A DNA stretch of 64,000 nucleotides, from positions 1,023,501-1,087,500 of the forward strand of contig NZ_CP147251.1 of the NCBI RefSeq assembly GCF_017426705.2, read 5' to 3'. This DNA comes from Enterococcus sp. DIV2402. GTDB lineage: Bacteria > Bacillota > Bacilli > Lactobacillales > Enterococcaceae. Numbering within the stretch: the first letter of the stretch is position 1; each line of letters starts with the position of its first letter. The notes under the pieces are model-generated. The model saw nothing but the letters and a program-made list of their open reading frames with translations. It had not been told where the DNA came from and did not search any database. Below are positions 64,000-64,000 of the stretch, one piece after another. The translations under genes were made by a program, and so were the position numbers.

Positions 64000-64000
64000 A

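Overview
The window is about 64 kb of low-GC Firmicute chromosome, almost certainly from an Enterococcus or a close relative. It ends in a nearly complete 16S rRNA gene of enterococcal type. The gene content also fits: RNase J2, the lipoprotein transacylase Lit, CvfD, a NagY/NagE pair and mannitol and cellobiose PTS genes. The species cannot be fixed from the sequence alone. Coding density is high and most units end in clear intrinsic terminators. I see no prophage, insertion sequence, CRISPR array or tRNA. The only mobile-element trace is a short group II intron remnant.

Layout. 1-354: tail of a GH13 alpha-glycosidase. 793-1845: asd, the first of four lysine/DAP genes in the window. 1952-19619: a ureide (allantoate) catabolism island. 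It holds two PucR-type regulators, an esterase, a fused FdrA-AllG protein, AllH, carbamate kinase, AllC, AllE, AllD, PucG, two MFS carriers and a DAACS carrier. 19881-21560: RNase J2. 22231-27411: mannitol operon mtlA-mtlR-mtlF-mtlD. 27498-33821: nagB, a YtoI-like regulator, nrnA, and nagY-nagE behind an antiterminator/terminator leader. 33859-36696: intron remnant, small unknown genes and an LTA-synthase-like enzyme. 36981-38573: GNAT acetyltransferase and DAHP synthase. 38642-42834: duplicated RpiR regulators around yxeA, a RarA-C-like protein and a cellobiose-type EIIC. 43170-44089: decayed alsS followed by intact alsD. 44325-45534: a 41-residue membrane peptide and a Gfo/Idh/MocA oxidoreductase. 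45575-48773: dapB, dapA and lysA. 48892-61779: housekeeping genes (phnA-like, yugP, tadA, SRP RNA, an Mga-like regulator, yunD, yutD-yutF-lit, yutG, yuzB, ferredoxin-NADP reductase, cyclophilin, a frameshifted patB, cvfD). 61966-63996: four tandem rRNA promoters and 16S rRNA.

How the ureide genes fit together. Allantoate is cut by AllC to ureidoglycine. AllE turns this into ureidoglycolate and AllD oxidises that to oxalurate. PucG offers a second route from ureidoglycine to oxalurate by transamination. FdrA-AllG plus AllH match the proteins reported as oxamate carbamoyltransferase in E. coli, which would split oxalurate to oxamate and carbamoyl phosphate. The adjacent carbamate kinase would then make ATP. 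The island therefore looks like an energy-yielding ureide fermentation pathway. No allantoinase lies in the window, so allantoate or a later ureide may be what is imported. A 52-bp promoter element shared by the FdrA-AllG gene and the second MFS gene, each with a cre-like site, suggests joint activation and glucose control.

Most noteworthy observations: the FdrA-AllG fusion, the mixed E. coli/Bacillus pathway design, the shared promoter element, the nagY leader switch, the group IIC intron remnant behind the nagE terminator, the decayed alsS, and a one-base poly-A frameshift in patB.
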